Origin: DATFFO01 sp963744905
GTDB lineage: Bacteria > Actinomycetota > Acidimicrobiia > Spongiisociales > ZC4RG35
Length of the DNA: 64,000 bases
Assembly: GCA_963744905.1 (NCBI GenBank)
Contig: CAVUUV010000003.1
Location: 620,001 to 684,000 of the forward strand
Direction: 5' to 3'
In this document: piece by piece, positions 27,541 through 34,972 of the stretch
How positions within the stretch are numbered: position 1 is the first letter of the stretch
How the letters are laid out: each line of letters starts with the position of its first letter
Made by a program: the position numbers and the translations under genes
Notes under the pieces: model-generated
Seen by the model: only the letters and a program-made list of their open reading frames with translations
Databases searched by the model: none
What the model was told of the DNA's origin: nothing

Positions 27541-28445
27541 GGGTCCACCTCGGCCACCAGGCCCAGATCCTCGGCTTCTTCCTCGATGACTTCTTCGCGT
27601 CCGGTCAGCGCCAGCACGAACAGTGCCCCGGCGACCGCCGCCACTACCGGGACCACGATGTCGCCGGCCGGCGCCCCGAGCGAGGTACCTCCAGTCCCTT
27701 CGGGCCAGGGCCACAGAACCCGCAGCGATCCGGCCATCATCCCCACCAGCACCGCCATGACCGTGTCGTGATGGTGGCGCAGGAGCCGGTCGAGCAGGGT
27801 GGAGAACAGGGCCAGACCGACCACTGCTCCCAGGGCGAATACGCCCATGACCAGGAAATCGCGATCGCTCACCGCCCCGATGACGGACTGATACATACCG
27901 ATCATGAGGAGGACGAACGACCCCGAGATTCCCGGCAGGATCATGGCACAGATGGCCACTACGCCCGACCCGAAGTAGACGGGCAGCGAAGGATCGGAGA
28001 CCGGCCCGGCGCTCAAGCCGAGCAGCAAGAACATCGCCACCGCGGTGGCGGCCATGACGATCATGCGCAGGCCGTCGCGTTGGTGGATCATCCGCCCTCC
28101 GACCAGGATCGAGGCCACCACCAGGCCGAAGAAGAGAGCCGCCATCCGCACCGGCTGGGTGTCGAGCAGACGGGAGATCAGAGACGAGAGCGAGAAGACT
28201 GCGACGCCGATGCCGACGAGAAGTGGGATCAGAAAGCGCCATTCGACGGCCAGGAAGCGGCGGCGGAACTGGGCCAGGTCGAGCCGGATCAGGGCCGACA
28301 GGGCGCCCGAGCCCATGCGGATGGCGGCCACCAGACGGCGGTAGATGCCCAGCACGAGAGCGATCGTGCCGCCGGACACGCCCGGAACGAGATCGGCCGA
28401 GCCCATGGCGAAGCCTCGAAGGACCTGGATGAGTGCTGATCGCAT
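27537..28445 (-). CDS. DUF368 membrane protein (PopT-type polyprenyl-phosphate transporter)
   Basis: The 302-residue polytopic protein begins RGFAMGSADLVPGVSGGTIALVLGIYRRLV, the hallmark of DUF368, and repeats a related motif later (MILPGISGSFVLLMIGMY), giving two inverted halves. DUF368 proteins were reported to return undecaprenyl phosphate across the membrane for cell-wall synthesis. I infer the same role. The ATG at 28445 matches the family start, while the frame is open further upstream. It overlaps lysS by four bases. Confidence 0.85.
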   Translation of the reverse strand: MRSALIQVLRGFAMGSADLVPGVSGGTIALVLGIYRRLVAAIRMGSGALSALIRLDLAQFRRRFLAVEWRFLIPLLVGIGVAVFSLSSLISRLLDTQPVRMAALFFGLVVASILVGGRMIHQRDGLRMIVMAATAVAMFLLLGLSAGPVSDPSLPVYFGSGVVAICAMILPGISGSFVLLMIGMYQSVIGAVSDRDFLVMGVFALGAVVGLALFSTLLDRLLRHHHDTVMAVLVGMMAGSLRVLWPWPEGTGGTSLGAPAGDIVVPVVAAVAGALFVLALTGREEVIEEEAEDLGLVAEVDP

Positions 28446-28486
28446 GAGGGCGAAAGGGTAGTTGAACGGGGGCCCGACGCCGCCGG

Positions 28487-29251
28487 TCAGTGGTCCCGGT
28501 TCCGCTCCCACACCACCCGCAGCCCGCGCAGGGTGAGCTGCGGATCGAGAACGATGGGGTGGCGGCACACTTCCAGGAGCACCCCCGCCATGCCGCCCGT
28601 GGCGACGATCGGCACCTGCCCGTCTCCGTGCTCGGCCAGGATTCGATCGATCAGGCCATCGACCAGCCCGGCGTATCCATACACGAGACCGGACTGGATC
28701 GCCTCGACGGTGCTCCGGCCCACGGCGTGGGCGGGGGGCGTGATGTCGACCCTCCTCAGGGCGGCCGTGGAACGCACCAGCGCATCGGCGGCGATTGCCA
28801 TACCCGGGGCGATGGCGCCTCCCCTGTACTCCCCCTCGTCCCCGATCAGGTCGACGGTGATGGCGGTACCGAAGTCGACCGTCACAACCGGGGCCCCGAA
28901 GCGTTCCACCGCCCCCAGGGCGTTGACGATCCTGTCCGCCCCCACCTCGCGGGGATTGTCGATCCGAAGCGACATGCCGGTCCGGGTTCCGGGCCCAACC
29001 ACCACCGGCTCGGTGGCGGTCAGCTGCGCCATGGCGGCCCGCAGGGCGACGCTGGCGGGTGGAACCACCGAGGAAAGGGCCGAGCCGGTGATCTCGGCGC
29101 GGGCGGGCCCTATCAGTGACGAAATCAGAAGCACGTATTCGTCGGAAGTGCGGGAGGCGCGGGTGGACACCCGCCAGGTCTCGACCGAGTGGCCGTCGTC
29201 GACACCCACCACCGATTCGGTGTTGCCGACGTCGATCAGAAGAAGCTTCAT
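28487..29251 (-). CDS. coaX: Type III pantothenate kinase
   Basis: CoaX phosphorylates pantothenate, the first step of coenzyme A synthesis. The 254-residue protein has the ASKHA-fold phosphate motifs DVGNTESVVGV at the N-terminus and VDFGTAITVDLI in the middle, plus GAIAPGMAIAADAL. The ATG overlaps the panC stop (ATGA), which couples the two steps before and after pantothenate. No panD (aspartate decarboxylase) gene is found between panC and coaX, where mycobacteria have it. Confidence 0.94.
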   Translation of the reverse strand: MKLLLIDVGNTESVVGVDDGHSVETWRVSTRASRTSDEYVLLISSLIGPARAEITGSALSSVVPPASVALRAAMAQLTATEPVVVGPGTRTGMSLRIDNPREVGADRIVNALGAVERFGAPVVTVDFGTAITVDLIGDEGEYRGGAIAPGMAIAADALVRSTAALRRVDITPPAHAVGRSTVEAIQSGLVYGYAGLVDGLIDRILAEHGDGQVPIVATGGMAGVLLEVCRHPIVLDPQLTLRGLRVVWERNRDH

Positions 29252-30126
29252 GGCCGGGTGAGGCGGGAATATTCGGCCAGGCGCCGGCCCCGGTCGGGCA
29301 CGAACATCTCCCCCACCAGATCGACGGGCAGGTTGTCGATGAGACGCACCGATCCGATGCGGCCCGCCACCGCGAGGAAAGCGGGCCGGTCGAGCCGGTC
29401 CAGGGGCTGGGAGCGGCTCTGAGAGGCGAGAGTCACGTAATCGACCGTATCCAGGCTGAGCGCCTCCTCGACCAGTGCCTCGAGCTCCACCGCCGAACGG
29501 GCGCCGGCCTCCACCGCGTCTGCGGCGGCGAAGAGCCCCCGGCTGATCGACAGGGCGGCGGGACGGTCCCCCAGGAGGACGTTGCGACTGGACAGGGCCA
29601 GGCCGTCGGGCTCGCGGATGATCTGGCATCCCACGATCTCGACCGGCATCGACAGGTCGGCAGCCATGCGCTCGATGAGGATGAGCTGCTGATGGTCCTT
29701 GCGTCCGAAGAAAGCCACGTCGGGCCGGAGGGAAGCGAACAGCTTCGTCACGACGGTGGCCACCCCGTCGAAGTGTCCGGGGCGGAAGGCGCCCTCCATG
29801 TGCTCGGATAGGACCGAAACGCTGACGGTGGTCAGGGGTGGCTGCGGATACATGACTTCGACCGGGGGAGCGAAGAGGACGTCGACGCCCGACTCCTCGG
29901 CCAGGGCCGCATCCCGCTCCGGGTGACGGGGATAGGTCTCCAGGTCCTCGGGCCGATCGAACTGGAGAGGGTTGACGAACAGGGACATGACCACCGTGTC
30001 ACAACGCCGGCGCGCCTCCTCGACCAGTGACAGGTGCCCCTCATGCAAGAACCCCATGGTGGGTACCAGCCCGGACCGTCCTGATCTCATGATGCGCGCC
30101 TCCTCGGGAGTCGCCACCAGCCTCAC
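29248..30126 (-). CDS. panC: Pantothenate synthetase (pantoate-beta-alanine ligase)
   Basis: PanC joins pantoate and beta-alanine using ATP. The 292-residue product contains the HIGH-like nucleotide motif in LVPTMGFLHEGHLSLVEEA, FVNPLQFDRPEDLETYPR, FFGRKDHQQL and the KMSKS-like LSSRN. The GTG at 30126 overlaps the stop of the upstream Rossmann-fold gene as GTGA. It forms a DUF2520-panC-coaX-DUF368-lysS operon. Confidence 0.95.
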   Translation of the reverse strand: MRLVATPEEARIMRSGRSGLVPTMGFLHEGHLSLVEEARRRCDTVVMSLFVNPLQFDRPEDLETYPRHPERDAALAEESGVDVLFAPPVEVMYPQPPLTTVSVSVLSEHMEGAFRPGHFDGVATVVTKLFASLRPDVAFFGRKDHQQLILIERMAADLSMPVEIVGCQIIREPDGLALSSRNVLLGDRPAALSISRGLFAAADAVEAGARSAVELEALVEEALSLDTVDYVTLASQSRSQPLDRLDRPAFLAVAGRIGSVRLIDNLPVDLVGEMFVPDRGRRLAEYSRLTRP

Positions 30127-30896
30127 AGCTCCAACCCCACCCGGGCAGCCGTGGCCTGGGCCAGGAGCCGGAACTGGCGGCCCAGGGAAGGAGAGAGATC
30201 CTGGGCGGCCCGGATCTGGCCCACAACGGTGGGGAGATCACCCCGGACGATGGGACCGGTGAGGGCGGTGTCGGGGTCGGTTTCGAACACGTGCCCTAGC
30301 ACCGTACGCGCCAGGGGCTCCATCACTGCGAAGGGGACATCGGCTCCTTCGAGAAGGTCGCGACAGACGGCCAACGCCTCCACGAGGTAGTTGGCCGCGG
30401 CACTGGCGGCGGCGTGATAGAGGGCCTTGTCACCGTCGGCGAGGAGAAACGGCCTCATCTCCAGGCTGGCGGCGAAGGTGTGGAGCAGTTCGGACAGGGT
30501 CGGGTCGGAGGTGGTGATTGCCGCCCAGGCCCCGCCCAGTGCCTGCGAACCGCGCACGGGGTCGGGCAGGCTCTGGAGGGGGTGAAAGGACCCGGTCGAG
30601 GCCCCCAGTGCGGCGATGGGGTCCAGTGCGGCGATGGAGGTGAACCCGGAGAGGTGGACGGCCGGTGTCCGGTCCCGCCAGTGCGGTGCGAGGCGATGGG
30701 CGACCTCGGTGATGGCCGAGTCGCTGACCGCCACCAGCACCAGATCGGAGGCCGGCAGCGGTGTCTCCCAGTCGAGGGCGGGACCGAACCCGCCGGGCCG
30801 TCTCGCCAGGATCCCCACCAGTTGATGGCCGGCCCTGAGCGAGGCTAGAGCGAGAGAGCCGGCTGCCCGGCCCGCTCCCACGATGACGAGATCCAT
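30123..30896 (-). CDS. Rossmann-fold oxidoreductase-like protein with DUF2520 domain
   Basis: The 257-residue protein starts with a dinucleotide-binding motif (VIVGAGRAAGSLALA), continues with an NADP-like domain containing HLSGFTSIAALDPIAALGASTGSFHPLQS, and ends in the helical DUF2520 domain with YHAAASAAANYLVEAL. In actinobacteria this family is regularly placed immediately upstream of panC. It resembles ketopantoate reductases, so a role in pantoate supply is plausible but unproven. Confidence 0.85.
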   Translation of the reverse strand: MDLVIVGAGRAAGSLALASLRAGHQLVGILARRPGGFGPALDWETPLPASDLVLVAVSDSAITEVAHRLAPHWRDRTPAVHLSGFTSIAALDPIAALGASTGSFHPLQSLPDPVRGSQALGGAWAAITTSDPTLSELLHTFAASLEMRPFLLADGDKALYHAAASAAANYLVEALAVCRDLLEGADVPFAVMEPLARTVLGHVFETDPDTALTGPIVRGDLPTVVGQIRAAQDLSPSLGRQFRLLAQATAARVGLEL

Positions 30897-30943
30897 GAGG
30901 GGTGAGGGTACCCGGCAACGGTGACCCGTTCCCGGCCCCGTCC

Positions 30944-31273
30944 TCAGTGGTCTTCGAGCTGATGAGTGGTGATGACCGGCCAGCGGGAGTCGAGCTCGGC
31001 CTTCATGTCCTGGTAACGGTCACGCCGCTTCCAGAATTTGGTCTTCCCGACCTGAAACTTGCGTTGATTGGGCCCGGTCCCTTCCCTGGGCTCGTCGACG
31101 CGGAGACGACGAACGTCGGGCAGGGTGAGGTCGTCGGGATCGGCCACCGTCGAAAGGATCTGGTTGGCGGCATGCCGGACCTGGCGGTGCTGACGCTTCC
31201 TCTCCTGGCGATCGGGTCGCGTTTCGTCGTAACCGGGAATGTCCTTGCGATGCTCTCTGGCCCGTCGAGCCAT
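30944..31273 (-). CDS. Small, highly basic protein of unknown function
   Basis: The 109-residue product is rich in Arg, Lys and Gln (for example RQERKRQHRQVRHAANQIL), with a middle acidic segment and a C-terminal FWKRRDRYQDMKAELDSRWP. No family is recognised. The ATG at 31273 is well supported by AGGAG about seven bases upstream. A frame extending to 31318 is less likely. The charge suggests nucleic-acid or ribosome binding, which is inference only. It lies between the folate and pantothenate genes. Confidence 0.6.
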   Translation of the reverse strand: MARRAREHRKDIPGYDETRPDRQERKRQHRQVRHAANQILSTVADPDDLTLPDVRRLRVDEPREGTGPNQRKFQVGKTKFWKRRDRYQDMKAELDSRWPVITTHQLEDH

Positions 31274-31397
31274 GCTGATCTCCTGTCTGCTCGGGTCTGC
31301 GGTTCCAGTCCCGATCATGGAGGAGCGCGAGCCACCATCGACATCAAACGTAGCAGCGGCAGCGTCGGGGTAAAGCGGCCCAAAGACCCTTTTGTGT

Positions 31398-32351
31398 TCA
31401 ACGAGGCAGAAGGCGCCCTCTCACTCTGGCGGCGTAGGTGGAGTAGCCCGGCACCACCAGCCGCAGCCGTCGCTCTTCGTAGCCGGCCTTGAACCAGAAG
31501 AACATGGTCGTGAGCCCAGCCACCGCCAGACCCCCTGGAGATGCAAGCGCCACCGCCAACCCGAACATGGTGAGTAGGACGGCCGAGTAGATGGGATGGC
31601 GCATCCTCCGGTAGGGGCCGTCCTCGACGAGGGTGGCCCCGGGAAGCGGTTCGGGAAAGGGCGTGAAAGCCGGCCCGAGGCTCGAGACCGCCCACGCACC
31701 CAGGCTCAGTCCCACCAATACGATCACGGCCCCGACCACCACCAGGACAACACCGACATCACCCCGGGTTACCCAGGTCACCGCGGCGAACACAGCGAAC
31801 AGGCCGAGCTGAGCGGCGAGGAGGGCGGGTGAGGCCCAGGACGGTGCCGCCTCCTCCCAATCGTCGGCGACCTCCACCACCGCCTGATCGGATACCGACT
31901 CCAGTGCGGTTCCGGCGGTCTCACTTCCCAGCGGGGCCTGCGGCCATACCTCGGCCAGTGGTTCGAGGACGAACCTGCGCCGGTCTGCCCGGGGATGGGG
32001 GAGGATCAGAGAAGGCCCCTGGGCCGTGACCGGGGATCCGTCTTCGCCGGTGACCACTATCAGGTCCAGGTCCAGGGTGCGCGGACCCCATCTCTGTTCA
32101 CGCTCCCTTCCGGCCCTGGCTTCGATCTCCAGCATCTCGTGGAGTAGCTGGACCGGATTCAAATTGGTGACCAGGACCACCACCGCATTCAGGTAGGGGT
32201 CCTGGGGGGGTCCCCCCACGGGGGCCGTCTCGTACAGGGGCGAGATCCGTTCGACCGTCCCGATGCGGTGCAACGACGCCAGGGCCGTCTGCATGGTGGC
32301 CAGCCGGTCTCCCAGGTTGGAGCCCAGCGACACTGCGGCCCGGTAGCTCAT
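31398..32351 (-). CDS. folK: FolK pyrophosphokinase fused to an isoprenylcysteine-methyltransferase-like membrane domain
   Basis: Residues 1 to about 150 are 6-hydroxymethyl-7,8-dihydropterin pyrophosphokinase: SLGSNLGDR at the start, TAPVGGPPQDPYLNAVV, and the catalytic RWGPRTLDLDL, with PHPR after it. This transfers diphosphate from ATP in folate synthesis. Residues 172-317 add helices (about 174-194 and 198-222) and a phospholipid/ICMT methyltransferase core EDGPYRRMRHPIYSA (243-257) with GYEERRL (290-296). FolK alone is usually about 160 residues. No stop or ribosome-binding site separates the halves, so this is a true fusion in the sequence. The ATG at 32351 overlaps the folB stop. Confidence 0.88.
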   Translation of the reverse strand: MSYRAAVSLGSNLGDRLATMQTALASLHRIGTVERISPLYETAPVGGPPQDPYLNAVVVLVTNLNPVQLLHEMLEIEARAGREREQRWGPRTLDLDLIVVTGEDGSPVTAQGPSLILPHPRADRRRFVLEPLAEVWPQAPLGSETAGTALESVSDQAVVEVADDWEEAAPSWASPALLAAQLGLFAVFAAVTWVTRGDVGVVLVVVGAVIVLVGLSLGAWAVSSLGPAFTPFPEPLPGATLVEDGPYRRMRHPIYSAVLLTMFGLAVALASPGGLAVAGLTTMFFWFKAGYEERRLRLVVPGYSTYAARVRGRLLPR

Positions 32352-32704
32352 CTGGCCCGGGTGATGCTGACCGACACATCCTGGCAAGGAACCGATATGG
32401 GAGCGTCGGGTTTGTGCACGGTGACGGTTACCGACCCCACGCGGTGATCGTCGAGGACGAGGGCGGCCACCCGCTCGGCCACCTTCTCGATCAGATTCCA
32501 TCGCTCCGAGGAGACCCGCTCGTGAACCCGACGCGCCAGATCCCCGTAGTCCACGGTGTCCGCCAGCTCATCGGACGCACCGGCCCGGCTCAAATCCAGC
32601 TCCAGGGTCAGGTCGATCGAGAAGACCTGGCCCTCCTCCTGCTCGTCCGCGAGCACCCCATGACGGGCGAAGACGTCGATTCCGGTGATCGAGACGGAGT
32701 CCGT
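32348..32704 (-). CDS. folB: Dihydroneopterin aldolase, start codon apparently ACG
   Basis: FolB cleaves dihydroneopterin to hydroxymethyl-dihydropterin. The family core is present (VFARHGVLADEQEEGQVFSIDLTLELD, DTVDYGDLARRV, ERVAALVL, KPDAPI). The only conventional start in frame is a GTG at 32656, which would cut off the conserved first strand and the FARHG segment. The homologous frame extends back to 32704, where an ACG sits about seven bases after GGGAG, just where an ATG is expected. This would give 118 residues, the normal FolB length. Either a rare ACG start is used, or one base differs from ATG by error or mutation. The stop overlaps folK by ATGA. Confidence 0.8.
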   Translation of the reverse strand, partial: TDSVSITGIDVFARHGVLADEQEEGQVFSIDLTLELDLSRAGASDELADTVDYGDLARRVHERVSSERWNLIEKVAERVAALVLDDHRVGSVTVTVHKPDAPISVPCQDVSVSITRAR

Positions 32705-32706
32705 CG

Positions 32707-33195
32707 CTAGCTCCCGGCGGGAATGAACGAGCGGCCGGCCGGGCCCAGCGGACGTCCCAGGATCTCCTGGATGACCGCCACCGCCAGGACCGGGTTGGTG
32801 ATCAAGCCAGACGCCACCAGGTATCCGCCCAGCAACCCCGCCAGCGGATCGTCGACTACCTCACGATGCACCAGGACCCTGGCTCCGGCGGGCCGTAACG
32901 CCTCATCGAGTGCCTCGAAGACCGAAGCCCGGTGCGCGACCGTGAGCGCCCCCGGAACCGGCACCGAGAATATGGCCAGACCCGCCTCGCCGTAGGCGGA
33001 CACGTTCTGGTTGCCGGGGAGGAGGGTGACCACCGCCGAGATACCTGCCTCTTCCACCAGCCAGGCGATCTCCTCTTCACGTCTCACCCGGCGATGCTGG
33101 AACCCGATCCCCCCGATCCTCTCCGATACGGCCAGGCGATCGGCGATCACCCAGGTGAATCCCCTTGGCTTGAGCCCGGTCATGATCTTTGCCAT
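32707..33195 (-). CDS. Dual-specificity-phosphatase-like protein lacking the catalytic cysteine
   Basis: The 162-residue product follows the layout of small dual-specificity phosphatases: FTWVIADRLAVSERIGG, then EEIAWLVEEAGISAVVTLL, then IFSVPVPGAL, then ARVLVHREVVDDPLAGLLGGYLV. At the place of the HCxxGxxR loop it reads HREVVDDPLAG, so the nucleophilic Cys and the Arg are missing and catalysis is unlikely. It sits between folP and folB in the folate operon. The ATG at 33195 is used. A TTG at 33225 would overlap the folP stop. The family call is by pattern and moderately sure. Confidence 0.55.
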   Translation of the reverse strand: MAKIMTGLKPRGFTWVIADRLAVSERIGGIGFQHRRVRREEEIAWLVEEAGISAVVTLLPGNQNVSAYGEAGLAIFSVPVPGALTVAHRASVFEALDEALRPAGARVLVHREVVDDPLAGLLGGYLVASGLITNPVLAVAVIQEILGRPLGPAGRSFIPAGS

Positions 33196-33221
33196 TGCGC
33201 CACCCAACGTTACCCAGGCCG

Positions 33222-34088
33222 TCAAATCGAGGCGTCGGCGATGGCCCTGGCCACGGCCGCGGCCTGCCTCGAGGACTCGGCGTCGTGCACTCGAACCGCG
33301 GCCGCTCCCGACATCACCATCAAGGCTGTGACCGCGGCAGTGGCCAGGTCACGCTCGCCGGGTTCGGCCAGACCGGTCAATCGACCCAGGAAGGACTTGC
33401 GGGAGGCACCCACCATGACCGGATACCCGGTCACGACCAACTCGCCCAGATGGGCCAGAAGACGAAGATTGTGATCCAGGGTCTTCCCGAACCCGATGCC
33501 GGGATCGATCACGATGTGGTCCGGGGCCAGCCCGGCTCCTTCGACGGCGCCTGCCCTCCTCACCAGATAGTCGCGCACCTCGCCCACGACGTCTTCGTAG
33601 TGGGGACTGTCCTGCATGGTCCGGGGCCTCCCCCTCATATGCATCAGTACCACCCCGACTCCGGTGGATGCCATGACTTCCACCATGGCGGGATCCGACC
33701 CGGCCATGATGTCGTTGACGATCTCCGCCCCGGCGGCCACTGCCGCCCCGGCCACTTCGGCCTTGGTCGTGTCGACCGACACCACCACCCCCTCGGCGGC
33801 GAGCCTTTCAACCACCCCCAGGATGCGATCCATCTCCTCGGAGGCGGAGACGGGGTCCGCCCCGGGCCGGGTCGACTCACCGCCCACGTCGACCACGTGG
33901 GCGCCGTTCGCCAGGAGCCGGCGGGCGTGGTTCACCGCCGCATCTACGTCGACGAAGCGGCCCCCATCCGAGAACGAGTCGGGCGTGACGTTGAGGATGC
34001 CGACGATCACCGGCCGGGCCAGCGACAGAGTCCTGGTTCGCAGCTTCCACCCGGCGGGTTGGGCTCCGCACCCGGCGCCGTCAGTCAC
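33222..34088 (-). CDS. folP: Dihydropteroate synthase
   Basis: FolP condenses hydroxymethyl-dihydropterin diphosphate with p-aminobenzoate and is the sulfonamide target. The 288-residue TIM barrel has NVTPDSFSDGG, VGGESTRPGA, the DPGIGFGKT loop and GASRKSFLG. The GTG at 34088 overlaps the end of folE by 8 bp. The frame stays open to 34325, but that part is inside folE. It lies in the order folE-folP-(phosphatase-like)-folB-folK. Confidence 0.95.
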   Translation of the reverse strand: MTDGAGCGAQPAGWKLRTRTLSLARPVIVGILNVTPDSFSDGGRFVDVDAAVNHARRLLANGAHVVDVGGESTRPGADPVSASEEMDRILGVVERLAAEGVVVSVDTTKAEVAGAAVAAGAEIVNDIMAGSDPAMVEVMASTGVGVVLMHMRGRPRTMQDSPHYEDVVGEVRDYLVRRAGAVEGAGLAPDHIVIDPGIGFGKTLDHNLRLLAHLGELVVTGYPVMVGASRKSFLGRLTGLAEPGERDLATAAVTALMVMSGAAAVRVHDAESSRQAAAVARAIADASI

Positions 34089-34647
34089 GGGTGCCGAACA
34101 GCAGCGACATCGCCTCCGAACGAGTCCGGGCATCGGAGGCCATGGTTCCGCGCACAGCCGAGGTGACGGTGGCGGCCCCTGGTTTGCGTACTCCCCGCAT
34201 CGACATGCAGAGATGCTCGGCCTCCAGCACCACCAGCACCCCCAGCGGCTCCAGTCGTTCCCATAATGTGTCGGCCACCTGGGCGGTGAGCCTCTCCTGC
34301 ATCTGGGGCCGGCGGGCGAATCCATCCACCAGCCGGGCCAGTTTGGAGAGACCAGTGACCTGACCCCGGGGGAGGTAGGCGACGTGAGCCTTTCCGTGGA
34401 ACGGGACCAGGTGGTGCTCGCACAGGGAGTAGAAGGGGATGTCCTTGACCATCACGATCTCCTGATAGTGCTCGTCGCCGAAGAAGGCGTCGATTTGATC
34501 ACCGGGATCGTGGTCGATTCCCCCCAGCGCCTCGGCGTAGAAGGAGGCCACCCGTTCCGGCGTGCCCCGCAGTCCTTCCCGGTCCGGGTCCTCTCCGATC
34601 GCCTCCAGGATCTCACGGACGGCCCGGGCGATTCGTTCTGTATCCAT
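34081..34647 (-). CDS. folE: GTP cyclohydrolase I
   Basis: FolE opens the folate pathway by converting GTP to dihydroneopterin triphosphate. The 188-residue protein has the zinc ligands in SLCEHHLVPF and EHLCMSMRGV, and the GLSKLARLVDGFARRPQMQERLT substrate segment. The ATG at 34647 matches the family start. It is the first gene of the folate operon and is transcribed divergently from the ribbon-helix-helix operon. A possible SigR-type promoter lies about 80 bases upstream. Confidence 0.96.
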   Translation of the reverse strand: MDTERIARAVREILEAIGEDPDREGLRGTPERVASFYAEALGGIDHDPGDQIDAFFGDEHYQEIVMVKDIPFYSLCEHHLVPFHGKAHVAYLPRGQVTGLSKLARLVDGFARRPQMQERLTAQVADTLWERLEPLGVLVVLEAEHLCMSMRGVRKPGAATVTSAVRGTMASDARTRSEAMSLLFGTRD

Positions 34648-34726
34648 GTCGAGGCGATGGTAGGGCCCTACCGGCCGCTCCGGGCGGGCCCCAACCAGAG
34701 GAACCTCTCCAGGAACCTGCAGATCC

Positions 34727-34753
34727 AACCACCGGAGGCCAAGAAAGATTCCC
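34727..34753 (-). promoter_or_regulatory. Candidate SigR/SigH-type promoter for folE
   Basis: On the minus strand the sequence reads GGGAAT, 18 bases, then GTT. This fits the published Streptomyces SigR pattern GGAAT-N18/19-GTT. Transcription would begin about 70 bases before the folE ATG. A SigR-like sigma factor is encoded at 47.7-48.3 kb in this window. The match is short and could be chance. Confidence 0.35.
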
Positions 34754-34783
34754 TGACATCATCTTGACATCATCTTGGTGTCG
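34754..34783 (+). promoter_or_regulatory. Operator half-sites overlapping the -35 region
   Basis: Two identical half-sites TGACATCA start at 34754 and 34765, and a degenerate opposite half-site TGGTGTCG starts at 34776. All are separated by TCT, so the centres are 11 bp apart, about one helical turn. The second half-site overlaps the -35 hexamer, so a bound protein would block RNA polymerase. The likely binder is the ribbon-helix-helix protein encoded downstream. Confidence 0.6.
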
Positions 34784-34792
34784 CTGTATGAT
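34764..34792 (+). promoter_or_regulatory. Near-consensus housekeeping promoter (TTGACA-17-TATGAT)
   Basis: TTGACA at 34764-34769 and TATGAT at 34787-34792 are separated by exactly 17 bases, with one mismatch to the full consensus. Such a strong promoter stands out in this GC-rich sequence. The start point should fall near 34799, inside or just before the inverted repeat at 34800-34818. It would drive the 37-codon ORF, the ribbon-helix-helix gene and the DUF4097 gene. Confidence 0.75.
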
Positions 34793-34799
34793 GCCTATA

Positions 34800-34818
34800 T
34801 GACATCAACCTGATGTCA
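34800..34818 (+). promoter_or_regulatory. Perfect operator palindrome TGACATCA-ACC-TGATGTCA
   Basis: An 8-bp perfect inverted repeat with a 3-bp spacer overlaps the predicted transcription start. Its half-site is identical to those at 34754 and 34765, and its internal spacing is also 11 bp. It lies about 40 bp before the first start codon, fitting an autoregulatory operator. Confidence 0.65.
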
Positions 34819-34858
34819 GGGCCGGGCTCCGGCCGCCGACCACCAACGGGAGCAAGAC

Positions 34859-34972
34859 ATGTACATCACGCTGGATGCAGCCCACGCCCTGATGGACGAG
34901 CGAATCCGCACCCATCTCCCCACCCCCAGCCGGCGGGTGATCCGTCACCTGGAGCGGGAGCGTCGCCGATGA
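34859..34972 (+). CDS. 37-residue leader protein of the ribbon-helix-helix/DUF4097 operon
   Basis: The frame encodes MYITLDAAHALMDERIR and a basic tail ending in RHLERERRR. GGGAG sits about eight bases upstream of the ATG, and the stop overlaps the next start as ATGA, so it is likely translated and coupled to the downstream gene. No family is recognised. It could be a small regulator, a peptide partner of the ribbon-helix-helix protein, or a translation leader. It is too short for most gene finders. Confidence 0.6.
   Translation: MYITLDAAHALMDERIRTHLPTPSRRVIRHLERERRR

Noticed and set aside
27541..28242. N-terminal extension of lysS
   Set aside because: It overlaps the DUF368 gene entirely and is Arg/Gly-rich; the GTGA overlap at 27540 gives the normal LysRS length.
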